The position numbers were made by a program, and so were the translations under genes. Of a stretch of 7,534 bases of DNA, positions 1 through 5,881 are shown one piece after another. This stretch comes from Bordetella parapertussis (GTDB lineage: Bacteria > Cyanobacteriota > Cyanobacteriia > PCC-6307 > Cyanobiaceae), in the NCBI GenBank assembly GCA_943324725.2, contig CALPMR020000146.1:1-7534 (forward strand), read 5' to 3'. Position 1 is the first letter of the stretch; each line of letters begins with the position of its first letter. The notes beneath the pieces were generated by a model. The model saw only the letters and a list, made by a program, of their open reading frames with translations. It was not told where the DNA came from and ran no database searches.

Positions 1-1407
1 GAGTACTGGGACGTGGTGGAGGCCGCCAGCTTTGCGAGCACCACCCTGCGCTTCCGCAACGACCCGCTGCTGCATCAGCTCGGGCTCGATCCGGCCAGCG
101 TTGCCGATCAGCATCTCGAAGCGGCCTATGGGCGCTTTGAAAGCCGCAGTCCCCTGCTGGCGTTGCGCTACCACGGCTACCAGTTCGGCACCTACAACCC
201 CTTCCTGGGCGACGGCCGCGGCTTTCTCTACGGCCAGCTGCGCGATCGCCATGGCCAGCTGCAGGACCTGGGCACGAAGGGGAGCGGCACCACCCCCTGG
301 AGCCGCGGCGGCGATGGCCGCCTCACCCTCAAGGGGGGCGTGCGCGAGGTGATCGCCAGCGAGGCACTGCATCGCCTCGGCGTCTGCAGCAGCCGCACCC
401 TGGCCCTGGTGGAAACCGGGGAAGATCTCTGGCGCGGCGACGAGCCCTCCCCCACCCGCAGTTCGGTGATGGTGCGGATGGCCCGTACCCATCTGCGCTT
501 CGGCAGCTGTGAGCGGTTGCTGCATCGGCGCCAGCCCAGGCAGCTGGATCGACTGCTGCGCCATGTGGTGGCGATTTACTATCCCCATCTGCTCGCACTC
601 GAATCCGGCGAGGCCCAGCTGCTGGCCTTTTATGGCGAGCTGGTGGAACGGGTGGCGCGCCTGGCGGCGGAGTGGATGGTGGCCGGCTTCACCCATGGCG
701 TGCTCAACACCGACAACATGAGCCTGGCCGGCGAGAGCTTCGACTACGGCCCCTTCGCCTTCCTGGATCGCTGGGACCCGGGCTTCACCGCCGCCTACTT
801 CGACCACAGCGGCCTCTATGCCTATGGCCAGCAGCCCTTGATCTGCCATCACAACCTGCGCCTGTTGCAGGAGCCGCTGGCGATGCTGGTGCCCCGCCCG
901 GAGCTGGAGGCCCAGCTGCAGCGTTTTGGCCCGGTGTACGACGATCATTACCGGAGCCGCTTGCTGCGGCGGCTGGGGTTTGCCGAGAGCGCCGCGGCGG
1001 CGGCCAAGGCGGCGGGATTGCCGGATCTGGTGCCGCCCACCCTGCAGCTCCTGGCCGACTGGCAGGTGGGCTATGGCAGCTTCTTCGCTGCTTTGGCGGC
1101 ACGGGTGCGGCTTGGCGGCCTGCCCGAAACAGCCGAAGACCTCGAGCCCTTTGTGGCCTCTGCTGCCGCGCCTGTTCGCGCCAGCTGGGTGACCTGGCGG
1201 GATGCCTGGTGGCTGTGGAGCCAGCACCAGAGCGCCAGGGATGGCACCCAGGCCCTGGCGATCGGCTCCGCCCTGCAGCGCTGGAACCTGGCGCAAACCC
1301 CGGTGCGACCGTTGATTGAGCAGCTCTGGGAAGCAATCGATCAACACGACGACTGGCAGCCCCTGGCGAACTGGCTGGCTGACACCCAGGCGCCGATTTC
1401 CGTGTGA
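1..1407 (+). CDS. selO: Protein adenylyltransferase SelO (YdiU/UPF0061 family), 5' end cut by window
   Basis: SelO has a protein-kinase-like fold but transfers AMP from ATP to Ser/Thr/Tyr of target proteins; it is linked to redox homeostasis. The sequence shows the family's hallmark nucleotide-binding stretch GTKGSGTTPWSRGGDGR (from base 271), followed by the REVIASEALHRLG helix, then HGVLNTDNMS (from 694), whose Asp-Asn matches the catalytic base and metal-ligand pair, and FDYGPF (from 739), whose Asp matches the second metal ligand. The C-terminal part (RPLIEQLWEAIDQHDDWQPL) is also typical. The frame is open from base 1 (EYWDVVEAASF), upstream of the GTG at 13. Bacterial members are about 480 residues and 468 codons are present, so the true start probably lies a short way left of the window and GTG 13 is probably internal. 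No selenocysteine or C-terminal Cys is seen; the protein ends QAPISV. DNA is very GC-rich, as in mnmE. Confidence 0.95.
   Translation, partial: EYWDVVEAASFASTTLRFRNDPLLHQLGLDPASVADQHLEAAYGRFESRSPLLALRYHGYQFGTYNPFLGDGRGFLYGQLRDRHGQLQDLGTKGSGTTPWSRGGDGRLTLKGGVREVIASEALHRLGVCSSRTLALVETGEDLWRGDEPSPTRSSVMVRMARTHLRFGSCERLLHRRQPRQLDRLLRHVVAIYYPHLLALESGEAQLLAFYGELVERVARLAAEWMVAGFTHGVLNTDNMSLAGESFDYGPFAFLDRWDPGFTAAYFDHSGLYAYGQQPLICHHNLRLLQEPLAMLVPRPELEAQLQRFGPVYDDHYRSRLLRRLGFAESAAAAAKAAGLPDLVPPTLQLLADWQVGYGSFFAALAARVRLGGLPETAEDLEPFVASAAAPVRASWVTWRDAWWLWSQHQSARDGTQALAIGSALQRWNLAQTPVRPLIEQLWEAIDQHDDWQPLANWLADTQAPISV
242..249. repeat. HIP1-type octamer GCGATCGC
   Basis: Perfect GCGATCGC palindrome inside selO, the core of the highly iterated palindrome common in many cyanobacterial genomes. 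Near matches GGCGATCG occur elsewhere (around 1257 and in mnmE). One copy is only weak taxonomic support. Confidence 0.5.
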
Positions 1408-1821
1408 GCCGGCTGACAGGGCCTGGGGCCGTGGTGTGGCGCTACAGCCCCTGGGACAAGCTCACGGAGGCGCCATCCGCCGGATCCTGTGGGCTCAGCA
1501 AGCAGCCGAGTTCATCGCCGCAGCCTGGATGTGGTTTCAGTTGAAGCGTGACGGGAATCGTGCTCGGGCAGCGTCATGGCCAGTTCTTTCGAGCCATGCC
1601 TTTCTCCATCACCTGGTGTCCGTTGTGATCTGACATCAGGTCGCCTGTCTTACGGGAGTACGCCAGCTTGGCCACGATCCCAGAACGCCTGCTGCCACTG
1701 GCGTGAGACCACCCAGCTCCAACGGGCTGACTCTGGATCAAAGGCACCCAAGCCGATCAACACGCTGATCACGGTCATCCCGGTTGCGGCAATCGGTTGA
1801 GCCGAATCCTGCTTGATGCCT

Positions 1822-1860
1822 GGGATCAGTTGGCTGGCTCATGCCGATCCCGGCTCATGC
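1822..1860. repeat. Direct repeat GGCTCATGC x2 overlapping an inverted repeat
   Basis: GGCTCATGC occurs perfectly at 1836-1844 and 1852-1860 (16-base period). It is interleaved with the inverted repeat GGGATC (1822-1827) / GATCCC (1846-1851), whose inner GGC (1832-1834) can also pair with GCC (1843-1845). It ends just before a TTGACA motif and about 120 bases before the response-regulator start. OmpR/PhoB-type regulators usually bind direct repeats near promoters, although their usual spacing is 10-11 bases, so a role as operator is only a guess. Confidence 0.4.
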
Positions 1861-1868
1861 GACAAGGC

Positions 1869-1899
1869 TTGACAACAGATGGGTAACTTTAGCCCTAAT
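1869..1899 (+). promoter_or_regulatory. Candidate sigma70-type promoter for the two-component/RTX cassette
   Basis: A perfect -35 hexamer TTGACA lies at 1869-1874. The best -10 candidate at a usable distance is CCTAAT at 1894-1899, with a 19-base spacer, which is long and a poor match at its first position. The location, about 80 bases before the ATG at 1980 and downstream of the gene-poor stretch, fits a promoter for the cassette. The -35 match is clear; the -10 is weak. Confidence 0.3.
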
Positions 1900-1979
1900 G
1901 AGCTATGCCAATGGCTTGGCTTGGTTCGTTTTCAGGCGCAAGTTGACGTCACTGCTAGGCTGGAATCGATCAGCGGTCC

Positions 1980-2675
1980 ATGGACTGGTTGAAAGTATTA
2001 GTTGCGGAAGACGATCCCACCATACGCAATTCATTGTGCGAGCTTCTTGCCTCCTGGGGCTACGCGTGTGACAAGGCTGAGGATGGAGCAGCTGCTTTGG
2101 AGTTGGCTTTGTGCCTGGATTATGATCTTCTGATTCTAGACATCAACATGCCAAGGCTGGACGGCATTGAGCTTTGCCGCCGGCTACGGCAGCAGCTCAT
2201 CAAGCAGCCCTTGATTTTAATGCTAACGGCAAGAGATACTAACCTTGATGTTATTGCTGGGCTGGGCGCGGGCGCCGATGAATACATCGTCAAGCCCTTC
2301 GCTGCCGACGTGCTGCATGCCCACGTCAAGGCCTTGCTGCGGCGGTCTTCAACTGCTCCGCACATAAAATTGCAGTGGGGCAAGTTGGAATTGGCGGCGG
2401 ATGGTCATCAGGCGACCTGGAATCAAGTCGATCTCAAGCTAACAGTTAAAGAGCATTTAATCCTGGAGCAGTTGCTTAAGGCCCAGGGACAAAGTTGTTC
2501 CAAGGATTGTCTGCTCAATGCGGGCTGGAGTTGGTCTGAAGTGCCTGGGGAAGAAACGGTTAAAACCCACGTCAAGAACCTGCGCAGTAAGCTCACAAAA
2601 AGTGGCGCTCCTGTCGATCTTATTGAAACTGTCTATGGTGTTGGTTTTCGAATGAATCCCTTGCATGCCGGCTGA
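1980..2675 (+). CDS. OmpR/PhoB-family response regulator transcription factor
   Basis: DNA-binding response regulator, 231 residues, the usual length for the family. The N-terminal receiver domain (about 5-120) has the acidic pair D11-D12 (VLVAEDD), phospho-acceptor D54 (LLILDINMPRLDG), the switch Thr at 83 (MLTARD) and K105 (YIVKPF). The C-terminal winged-helix domain (about 128-226) shows the recognition-helix region VKTHVKNLRSKL and the wing IETVYGVGFRM. All phosphorylation residues are intact, so it should be switchable. ATG 1980 is chosen because an in-frame TAG at 1956-1958 excludes a longer N-terminus; the ribosome-binding site is weak. The stop overlaps the start of the next gene by 11 bases, so its kinase partner is almost certainly that gene. 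DNA is visibly less GC-rich than selO. I do not assign a specific name: resemblance to RppA/NrsR-type regulators comes mainly from the partner kinase. Confidence 0.95.
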   Translation: MDWLKVLVAEDDPTIRNSLCELLASWGYACDKAEDGAAALELALCLDYDLLILDINMPRLDGIELCRRLRQQLIKQPLILMLTARDTNLDVIAGLGAGADEYIVKPFAADVLHAHVKALLRRSSTAPHIKLQWGKLELAADGHQATWNQVDLKLTVKEHLILEQLLKAQGQSCSKDCLLNAGWSWSEVPGEETVKTHVKNLRSKLTKSGAPVDLIETVYGVGFRMNPLHAG

Positions 2676-3978
2676 TTACTCGATCGCTAGGCGAAAACTG
2701 ATTTGTCGGTATGCGATTTTTTCGTCGTCGTTGCTCATTGCTTTTGCTTCATCAGTTTATCTGTATGTGCGTAGTGGGCGACTGGCTTTCGAGTTGGTCC
2801 AGATCAAGCAATTGGCGGCAGACGCTGCATCGCAATTGCCATTGCTTCGCCATGAGCTGGAGGAAGTCAATGGTCAGCCCATGGAGGCAGGCCCAGTCAA
2901 GGTTGTTCAGGAGAGAACCAATCATAAAAATACTCATTTGGATGACAAGCAAATCCGCTGGTTCAACCCTGAGCTGAAAGAAATAAGTCGCTATGGCAAT
3001 TTCACTATCAATCAGGCCATCATCCCTCCTCCTCGGGACCAGGCAAGCAGTCACTTGCAGATGTTTGAAGCGGGATTGTCACTCTGGAGGCCGGTCTTTA
3101 CGCATGGAGCCAGCCGTGAATCACTGAGGCTTGAAGGTTATGTTTCCGTCTTGATGTCATCGGAGCCTGCGATTGAAGAGCTCATACGCCTGCGTAATGG
3201 TCTCTTCATTGGAGCGGGACTCTCGGCGGTATTAGCACTATTGGCTAGTCAGTGGATGGTGTCTAGTTCGCTAAGCCCGGTCAGGGACCATATTCATCGC
3301 CTCCACCAGTTCACGGCTGATGCCTCGCATGAGTTGCGTCATCCATTGACGGCAATTCGTTCTGTGATCGGCAGCATACGCTATAGCAAGGAGTGTGGTG
3401 ATCTCACTCCTTTTGTGGTCGATAAGCTTCGTTTGGTCGATGAGGCTGTTGCCCAAATGGCGAGGCTGATCGACGATCTGCTGATGATCGCGAGACTGGA
3501 CAAGAATTTCGAGGACAGAAGTGGCTGGAACGAATTCTGTCTAGAAGATTTGATTGAAGACATTGTTGATCTTTATCGAGGTATTGCGCAGGAACGGCAA
3601 CTTGCCCTGCATTTTCAAGAATGTTGTTCGGTCAAATTGACAGCACATCCGGGCCGGCTCAAGCAGTTGATCGTCAACCTTTTGGTTAATGCGATCCGAT
3701 TCAGTCCCATTGGGGGCACTGTCACAGTGGGACTTCGCGCCACTGGTCGCTGGGCGGAAGTCTGGGTTGACGACGAAGGGCCTGGCATCCCCAAGGAAGA
3801 GCGCGATCAGGTTTTTGAGCGCTTTTGGCAAGGGGACAAGGCCAGGAGTCGAGCCGGTCACTTCGGCTTAGGGCTCGCCATGGCCAGGGCGATTGCCGAG
3901 TCCCATGGTGGTCAGATCATGGTTTTGCCAAAGCCGAATCCTGGTTGCCGCATGCTGTTGAGGTTGCCGCTTCGCTAG
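2665..3978 (+). CDS. Membrane sensor histidine kinase, RppB/NrsS/ManS-like
   Basis: Sensor kinase of 437 residues, expected in the cytoplasmic membrane. Segments: TM1 about 14-35; an extracytoplasmic sensor region about 36-178 containing IRWFNPELKEISRYG; TM2 about 179-200; a short linker of about 15 residues with no room for a full HAMP domain; an H-box FTADASHELRHPL with phospho-acceptor H222; an N-box LKQLIVNLLVNAIRFSP (N342); a G1 box DEGPGIP (D370); an F-box-like FERFWQG; and a G2 box HFGLGLA (about 399-405). All catalytic motifs are intact. The arrangement (two TMs, no HAMP, a WF-type sensor motif, LEGYVSVLMSSEP before TM2) recalls the cyanobacterial kinases RppB, NrsS (Ni) and ManS (Mn); this is from memory, not an alignment. 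ATG 2665 is the first start after an in-frame TGA at 2653-2655 and overlaps the regulator gene by 11 bases, implying translational coupling. Confidence 0.93.
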   Translation: MPADYSIARRKLICRYAIFSSSLLIAFASSVYLYVRSGRLAFELVQIKQLAADAASQLPLLRHELEEVNGQPMEAGPVKVVQERTNHKNTHLDDKQIRWFNPELKEISRYGNFTINQAIIPPPRDQASSHLQMFEAGLSLWRPVFTHGASRESLRLEGYVSVLMSSEPAIEELIRLRNGLFIGAGLSAVLALLASQWMVSSSLSPVRDHIHRLHQFTADASHELRHPLTAIRSVIGSIRYSKECGDLTPFVVDKLRLVDEAVAQMARLIDDLLMIARLDKNFEDRSGWNEFCLEDLIEDIVDLYRGIAQERQLALHFQECCSVKLTAHPGRLKQLIVNLLVNAIRFSPIGGTVTVGLRATGRWAEVWVDDEGPGIPKEERDQVFERFWQGDKARSRAGHFGLGLAMARAIAESHGGQIMVLPKPNPGCRMLLRLPLR

Positions 3979-4047
3979 GTCAATGGTCTTCACGAGTTCC
4001 TCTCGACTCGAGCAATACCTTGGTTTTGTCTTCAGGAACCAACGACG

Positions 4048-5136
4048 ATGTCCACCACAAGGCAATCATCTGGGAAGCTGGCTAATTCAAACCTTGAGGA
4101 TGCTCTTAAGTTCACTTTGGTGGATGGAGCCGTAACGAACCTGCTTGAATACGATGGGGGGCGCTGGAAGAGCGAGCGGATCAGCGCCAATGAGTCGTAT
4201 GCCTATGATGGAAAAATCTTAACCAAGACAGAGACGGAAAAGGGCCGAACCGAGGTCACGACCTACGGCGAGCTCAATGGCAACGGCATTTTCACTAAAA
4301 TCAGCTCTGTGCATGTGCCGGCCGTCCCCGGTGTTGGCACTTCGATCATTGACCACAGTGATCATGGCTATGGCAGCGAATCTTCCGATGATTCGCTTGA
4401 CAATCACTACCATGGCAGTGCCGGCAGTGACACGATCAGGGGCCGCCTAGGTCACGATTCCCTCCAAGGCGAATCGGGCAATGACAGCCTCTATGGTGAT
4501 GAAGGCAATGATGACCTCGGCGGAGGGGATGGTAATGACAGCTTGAGGGGCGGTGTCGGGGACGACATCTTGCGTGGCGACAATGGCAAGGATTCACTGG
4601 AAGGAGGCGAAAATAACGATTCTCTTTATGGCGATAAAGGGGTTGATGTTTTGCGTGGTGATAGTGGCAGCGATGTCTTGTATGGGGGTGCCGATAATGA
4701 CCGCTTGTATGGAGGTCAGGCCGATGACCTCCTCTCTGGCGATCTCGGTAATGATTCCCTCGAAGGCGGCGGCGAGAATGATGCCCTCACTGGTGGTCTT
4801 GGCCGCGACACCCTCAATGGCGGCGCCGGATCCGACCGCTTTATCTTCACCACCGTCGATGACTCCCGCGCTGGCTCTGGCAATCGGGATTTCATTGCTG
4901 ATTTCCAGGCAAATCAGGGTGACCTCGTTGACCTTTCAGCAATCGATGCCAATCGCCGGCTGGTTGGTGATCAGTCGTTCAGCTGGATCGGTTCAACGTC
5001 ATTCAGTGGCAAGAGTGGCGAACTTCGCTTTGGTTCTGGCCTTCTACAGGCTGATCTCAATGGAGACAGGCGTGCTGATTTTGAGATCGCATTTGGTGGA
5101 GCCGTCACACTTGGCGATGCTCAAATCATTTGCTGA
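4048..5136 (+). CDS. RTX calcium-binding protein with serralysin-type C-terminal domain
   Basis: 362 residues. An N-terminal module (about 20-88, FTLVDGAVTNLLEYDGGRW to LNGNGIFTKISS) resembles, from memory, a domain often placed before RTX repeats. A His/Asp/Ser-rich linker (about 102-123) follows. Residues 124-267 are 16 uninterrupted nonapeptides of the GGxGxDxLx type, which fold as a Ca2+-binding parallel beta-roll. Residues about 264-350 (FIADF, GDLVDLSAID, GELRFG, ADLNGDRRADFEI) match the C-terminal domain found after RTX repeats in M10 serralysins. No HExxH motif is present, so it is not a protease itself. No N-terminal signal peptide is seen; such proteins leave by type I secretion through an uncleaved C-terminal signal, but no transporter is in the window. 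Start ATG 4048 has a good ribosome-binding site (AGGAA, 4034-4038). It lies 69 bases after the kinase gene with no terminator between, so co-transcription is plausible. Possible roles include a surface-layer, adhesive or metal-binding protein; none is shown. Confidence 0.93.
   Translation: MSTTRQSSGKLANSNLEDALKFTLVDGAVTNLLEYDGGRWKSERISANESYAYDGKILTKTETEKGRTEVTTYGELNGNGIFTKISSVHVPAVPGVGTSIIDHSDHGYGSESSDDSLDNHYHGSAGSDTIRGRLGHDSLQGESGNDSLYGDEGNDDLGGGDGNDSLRGGVGDDILRGDNGKDSLEGGENNDSLYGDKGVDVLRGDSGSDVLYGGADNDRLYGGQADDLLSGDLGNDSLEGGGENDALTGGLGRDTLNGGAGSDRFIFTTVDDSRAGSGNRDFIADFQANQGDLVDLSAIDANRRLVGDQSFSWIGSTSFSGKSGELRFGSGLLQADLNGDRRADFEIAFGGAVTLGDAQIIC
4417..4848 (+). repeat. 27-base coding repeat, 16 units (RTX beta-roll)
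   Basis: Sixteen consecutive in-frame 27-base units encode nonapeptides such as ESGNDSLYG, GDGNDSLRG, GVGDDILRG, DSGSDVLYG and GLGRDTLNG. The Asp at position 5 and the aliphatic residue at position 7 are nearly invariant (position 7 is Phe only if the last unit GAGSDRFIF is counted loosely). Five units (4, 7, 9, 10, 13) begin with Asp instead of Gly. DNA identity between units is imperfect, so this is an old, functional array and not a recent expansion. Confidence 0.92.
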
Positions 5137-5168
5137 ATCGAGCTTGTGTCGGCGCTGTTCGTCACCAT

Positions 5169-5213
5169 CTCGATGAACAGTTACTTGATGAACAGTGTCT
5201 CGATGATCAGCCT
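5169..5213. repeat. 15-base tandem repeat, three imperfect copies
   Basis: Copies: CTCGATGAACAGTTA (5169-5183), CTTGATGAACAGTGT (5184-5198), CTCGATGATCAGCCT (5199-5213). The second copy's TGAACAG (5189-5195) can also pair with CTGTTCA (5212-5218), giving a 7-bp stem. It lies 32 bases after the RTX stop codon, before the terminator. Read in one frame it gives LDEQL-LDEQC-LDDQP, but no gene with a start uses that frame. Confidence 0.7.
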
Positions 5214-5268
5214 GTTCAGTTGATCGGTTAGGTCCCGTCCGCTGCGGCCTTCACCGCGGTGGTAGTGC

Positions 5269-5300
5269 CAGCCAGCTGAGTCTCTCGGCTGGCTGATTTT
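5269..5300 (+). terminator. Intrinsic (rho-independent-like) terminator
   Basis: A perfect 8-bp stem, CAGCCAGC (5269-5276) with GCTGGCTG (5288-5295), encloses an 11-base loop and is followed by ATTTT (5296-5300). The T-tract is short. There is no A-run on the left side, so it acts for the + strand. It lies 132 bases after the RTX stop and probably ends the two-component/RTX transcript, separating it from the small gene and mnmE. Confidence 0.7.
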
Positions 5301-5364
5301 ATGACGCCCTGGTTTGGTCTTCAGCCTTTCCGGCTCCGTTCGCAACCTGTCGAATGGAGATCCC

Positions 5365-5389
5365 TGTACCTGCGATGTGTACCTGCGAT
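5365..5389. repeat. 12-base perfect direct repeat, period 13
   Basis: TGTACCTGCGAT occurs at 5365-5376 and 5378-5389, separated by one G. No function is evident; it lies between the terminator and the small gene. Confidence 0.6.
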
Positions 5390-5535
5390 TTCTCCACGGT
5401 TGGGTTCGCGCCTGGCTGCCGCCGCCAGGTGTGCCGACGGGTCAGGATCCGATCACCGGCCGCTCTCCCCCGTGCCCGTCGCTACAGCCTCTTGGGCTTG
5501 CTGCCCTTACAACCGTGCCAACCGCTCTTGCTGCC

Positions 5536-5724
5536 ATGACCTCTGAACAGGCCGCCCAGCTGATCGATAACACGCTCGATCTGGTGCACCAGCGTCTGCA
5601 GGATCTGGAAGCCCAGGCCCTGAGCCAGGAGCACCGTGCCCTGGCGGCCGAATTCCGTGAATGGCGCCATCCATCCGGTGGTCATATCGATCTGATGGTG
5701 TTTCCGGGGTTGACCAACACCTGA
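5536..5724 (+). CDS. Small protein of unknown function (62 residues)
   Basis: I do not recognise this protein. From ATG 5536 it encodes 62 residues: a Gln/Leu/Glu-rich, probably helical segment (TSEQAAQLIDNTLDLVHQRL through about residue 42), then a Trp-Arg-His-Pro-Ser-Gly-Gly-His turn and a hydrophobic end (HIDLMVFPGLTNT). It has no TM segment or signal peptide. Codon use is strongly coding-like for a GC-rich genome (CAG, CTG, GCC, GAT, ATC dominate) from 5536 onward, while sequence upstream in the same frame is much less protein-like, which is why ATG 5536 is preferred to GTG 5515 or TTG 5314. No clear Shine-Dalgarno precedes it. It lies 169 bases before mnmE on the same strand and may share its transcript. 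Confidence 0.6.
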   Translation: MTSEQAAQLIDNTLDLVHQRLQDLEAQALSQEHRALAAEFREWRHPSGGHIDLMVFPGLTNT

Positions 5725-5758
5725 AGCTGGTTTTTTGGGCCCTGGCAGTGGCCCTGGC

Positions 5759-5811
5759 CACTGGCTTGCGGCTCCGCCCACTGCCTTGCGGCTTCGCCCA
5801 CTGCCTTGCGG
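5759..5811. repeat. 20-base tandem repeat, about 2.6 copies
   Basis: Copy 1 is CACTGGCTTGCGGCTCCGCC (5759-5778), copy 2 is CACTGCCTTGCGGCTTCGCC (5779-5798), and a partial copy CACTGCCTTGCGG (5799-5811) follows. The array lies in the short spacer between the small gene and mnmE. Copies differ at two positions. The units are directly adjacent with no spacers, so this is not a CRISPR. It may be a slipped-strand array or part of a dispersed genomic repeat. Confidence 0.75.
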
Positions 5812-5881
5812 TCGGAAACGGCGTCGCTCGGTCGGGACCGAGACTGGCTCTTGACCGGATGCCAGCACGTCAGTGTCACCC

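Larger units (their letters stand above)
1408..1979. other. Gene-poor stretch between selO and the response regulator
   Basis: No recognisable gene in about 570 bases. Two short frames have codon choice that looks coding-like but show no known motif. One is on + from GTG 1436 to the stop at 1633 (65 residues, containing IRRILWAQQAAEFIAAAWMW). The other is on - from ATG 1778 to the stop at 1650 (42 residues, beginning MTVISVLIGLGAFDPE). Neither has a Shine-Dalgarno sequence I would trust, so they may be decayed gene pieces or chance. The right-hand third carries a repeat/hairpin patch and a candidate promoter, annotated separately. Confidence 0.6.
5137..5535. other. Non-coding stretch with short tandem repeats and a terminator
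   Basis: About 400 bases without a recognised gene. From left to right it holds a 15-base x3 tandem repeat, an intrinsic terminator and a 13-base x2 repeat, each listed separately. Open frames here (for example from ATG 5301 to 5546, and the upstream extension of the small protein from TTG 5314) have Arg/Pro/Cys-rich, low-plausibility products and start immediately at or behind the terminator. Confidence 0.6.

Noticed and set aside
672..1336. Long open frames in the other + frame and on the - strand within selO
   Set aside because: Products are Arg/Ala/Gly/Pro-rich low-complexity translations of GC-rich selO DNA, with no family features.
1841..2071. 76-codon + frame overlapping the response-regulator start
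   Set aside because: It overlaps a clear receiver domain in another frame and its product shows no motif.
3979..4047. Terminator between kinase and RTX genes
   Set aside because: Only a 5-bp CGAGT/ACTCG stem with no following T-run; not enough to separate transcripts.
4048..5136. Serralysin-type metalloprotease
   Set aside because: The C-terminal domain matches the serralysin family, but there is no HExxH zinc motif or protease domain in the 362 residues.
4553..5176. 207-codon + frame overlapping the RTX repeats
   Set aside because: Out-of-frame reading of the 27-base repeats; it gives a Met/Ser/Ala-rich product with no family features, while the RTX frame has clear repeats and a good ribosome site.
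5713..5736. ACCA...TGGT stem with a T6 run after the small gene, as a terminator
   Set aside because: The stem is only 4 bp, too weak to call despite the T-run.
5759..5811. CRISPR array
   Set aside because: Units are directly adjacent with no spacers, only about 2.6 copies, and no cas genes are present.
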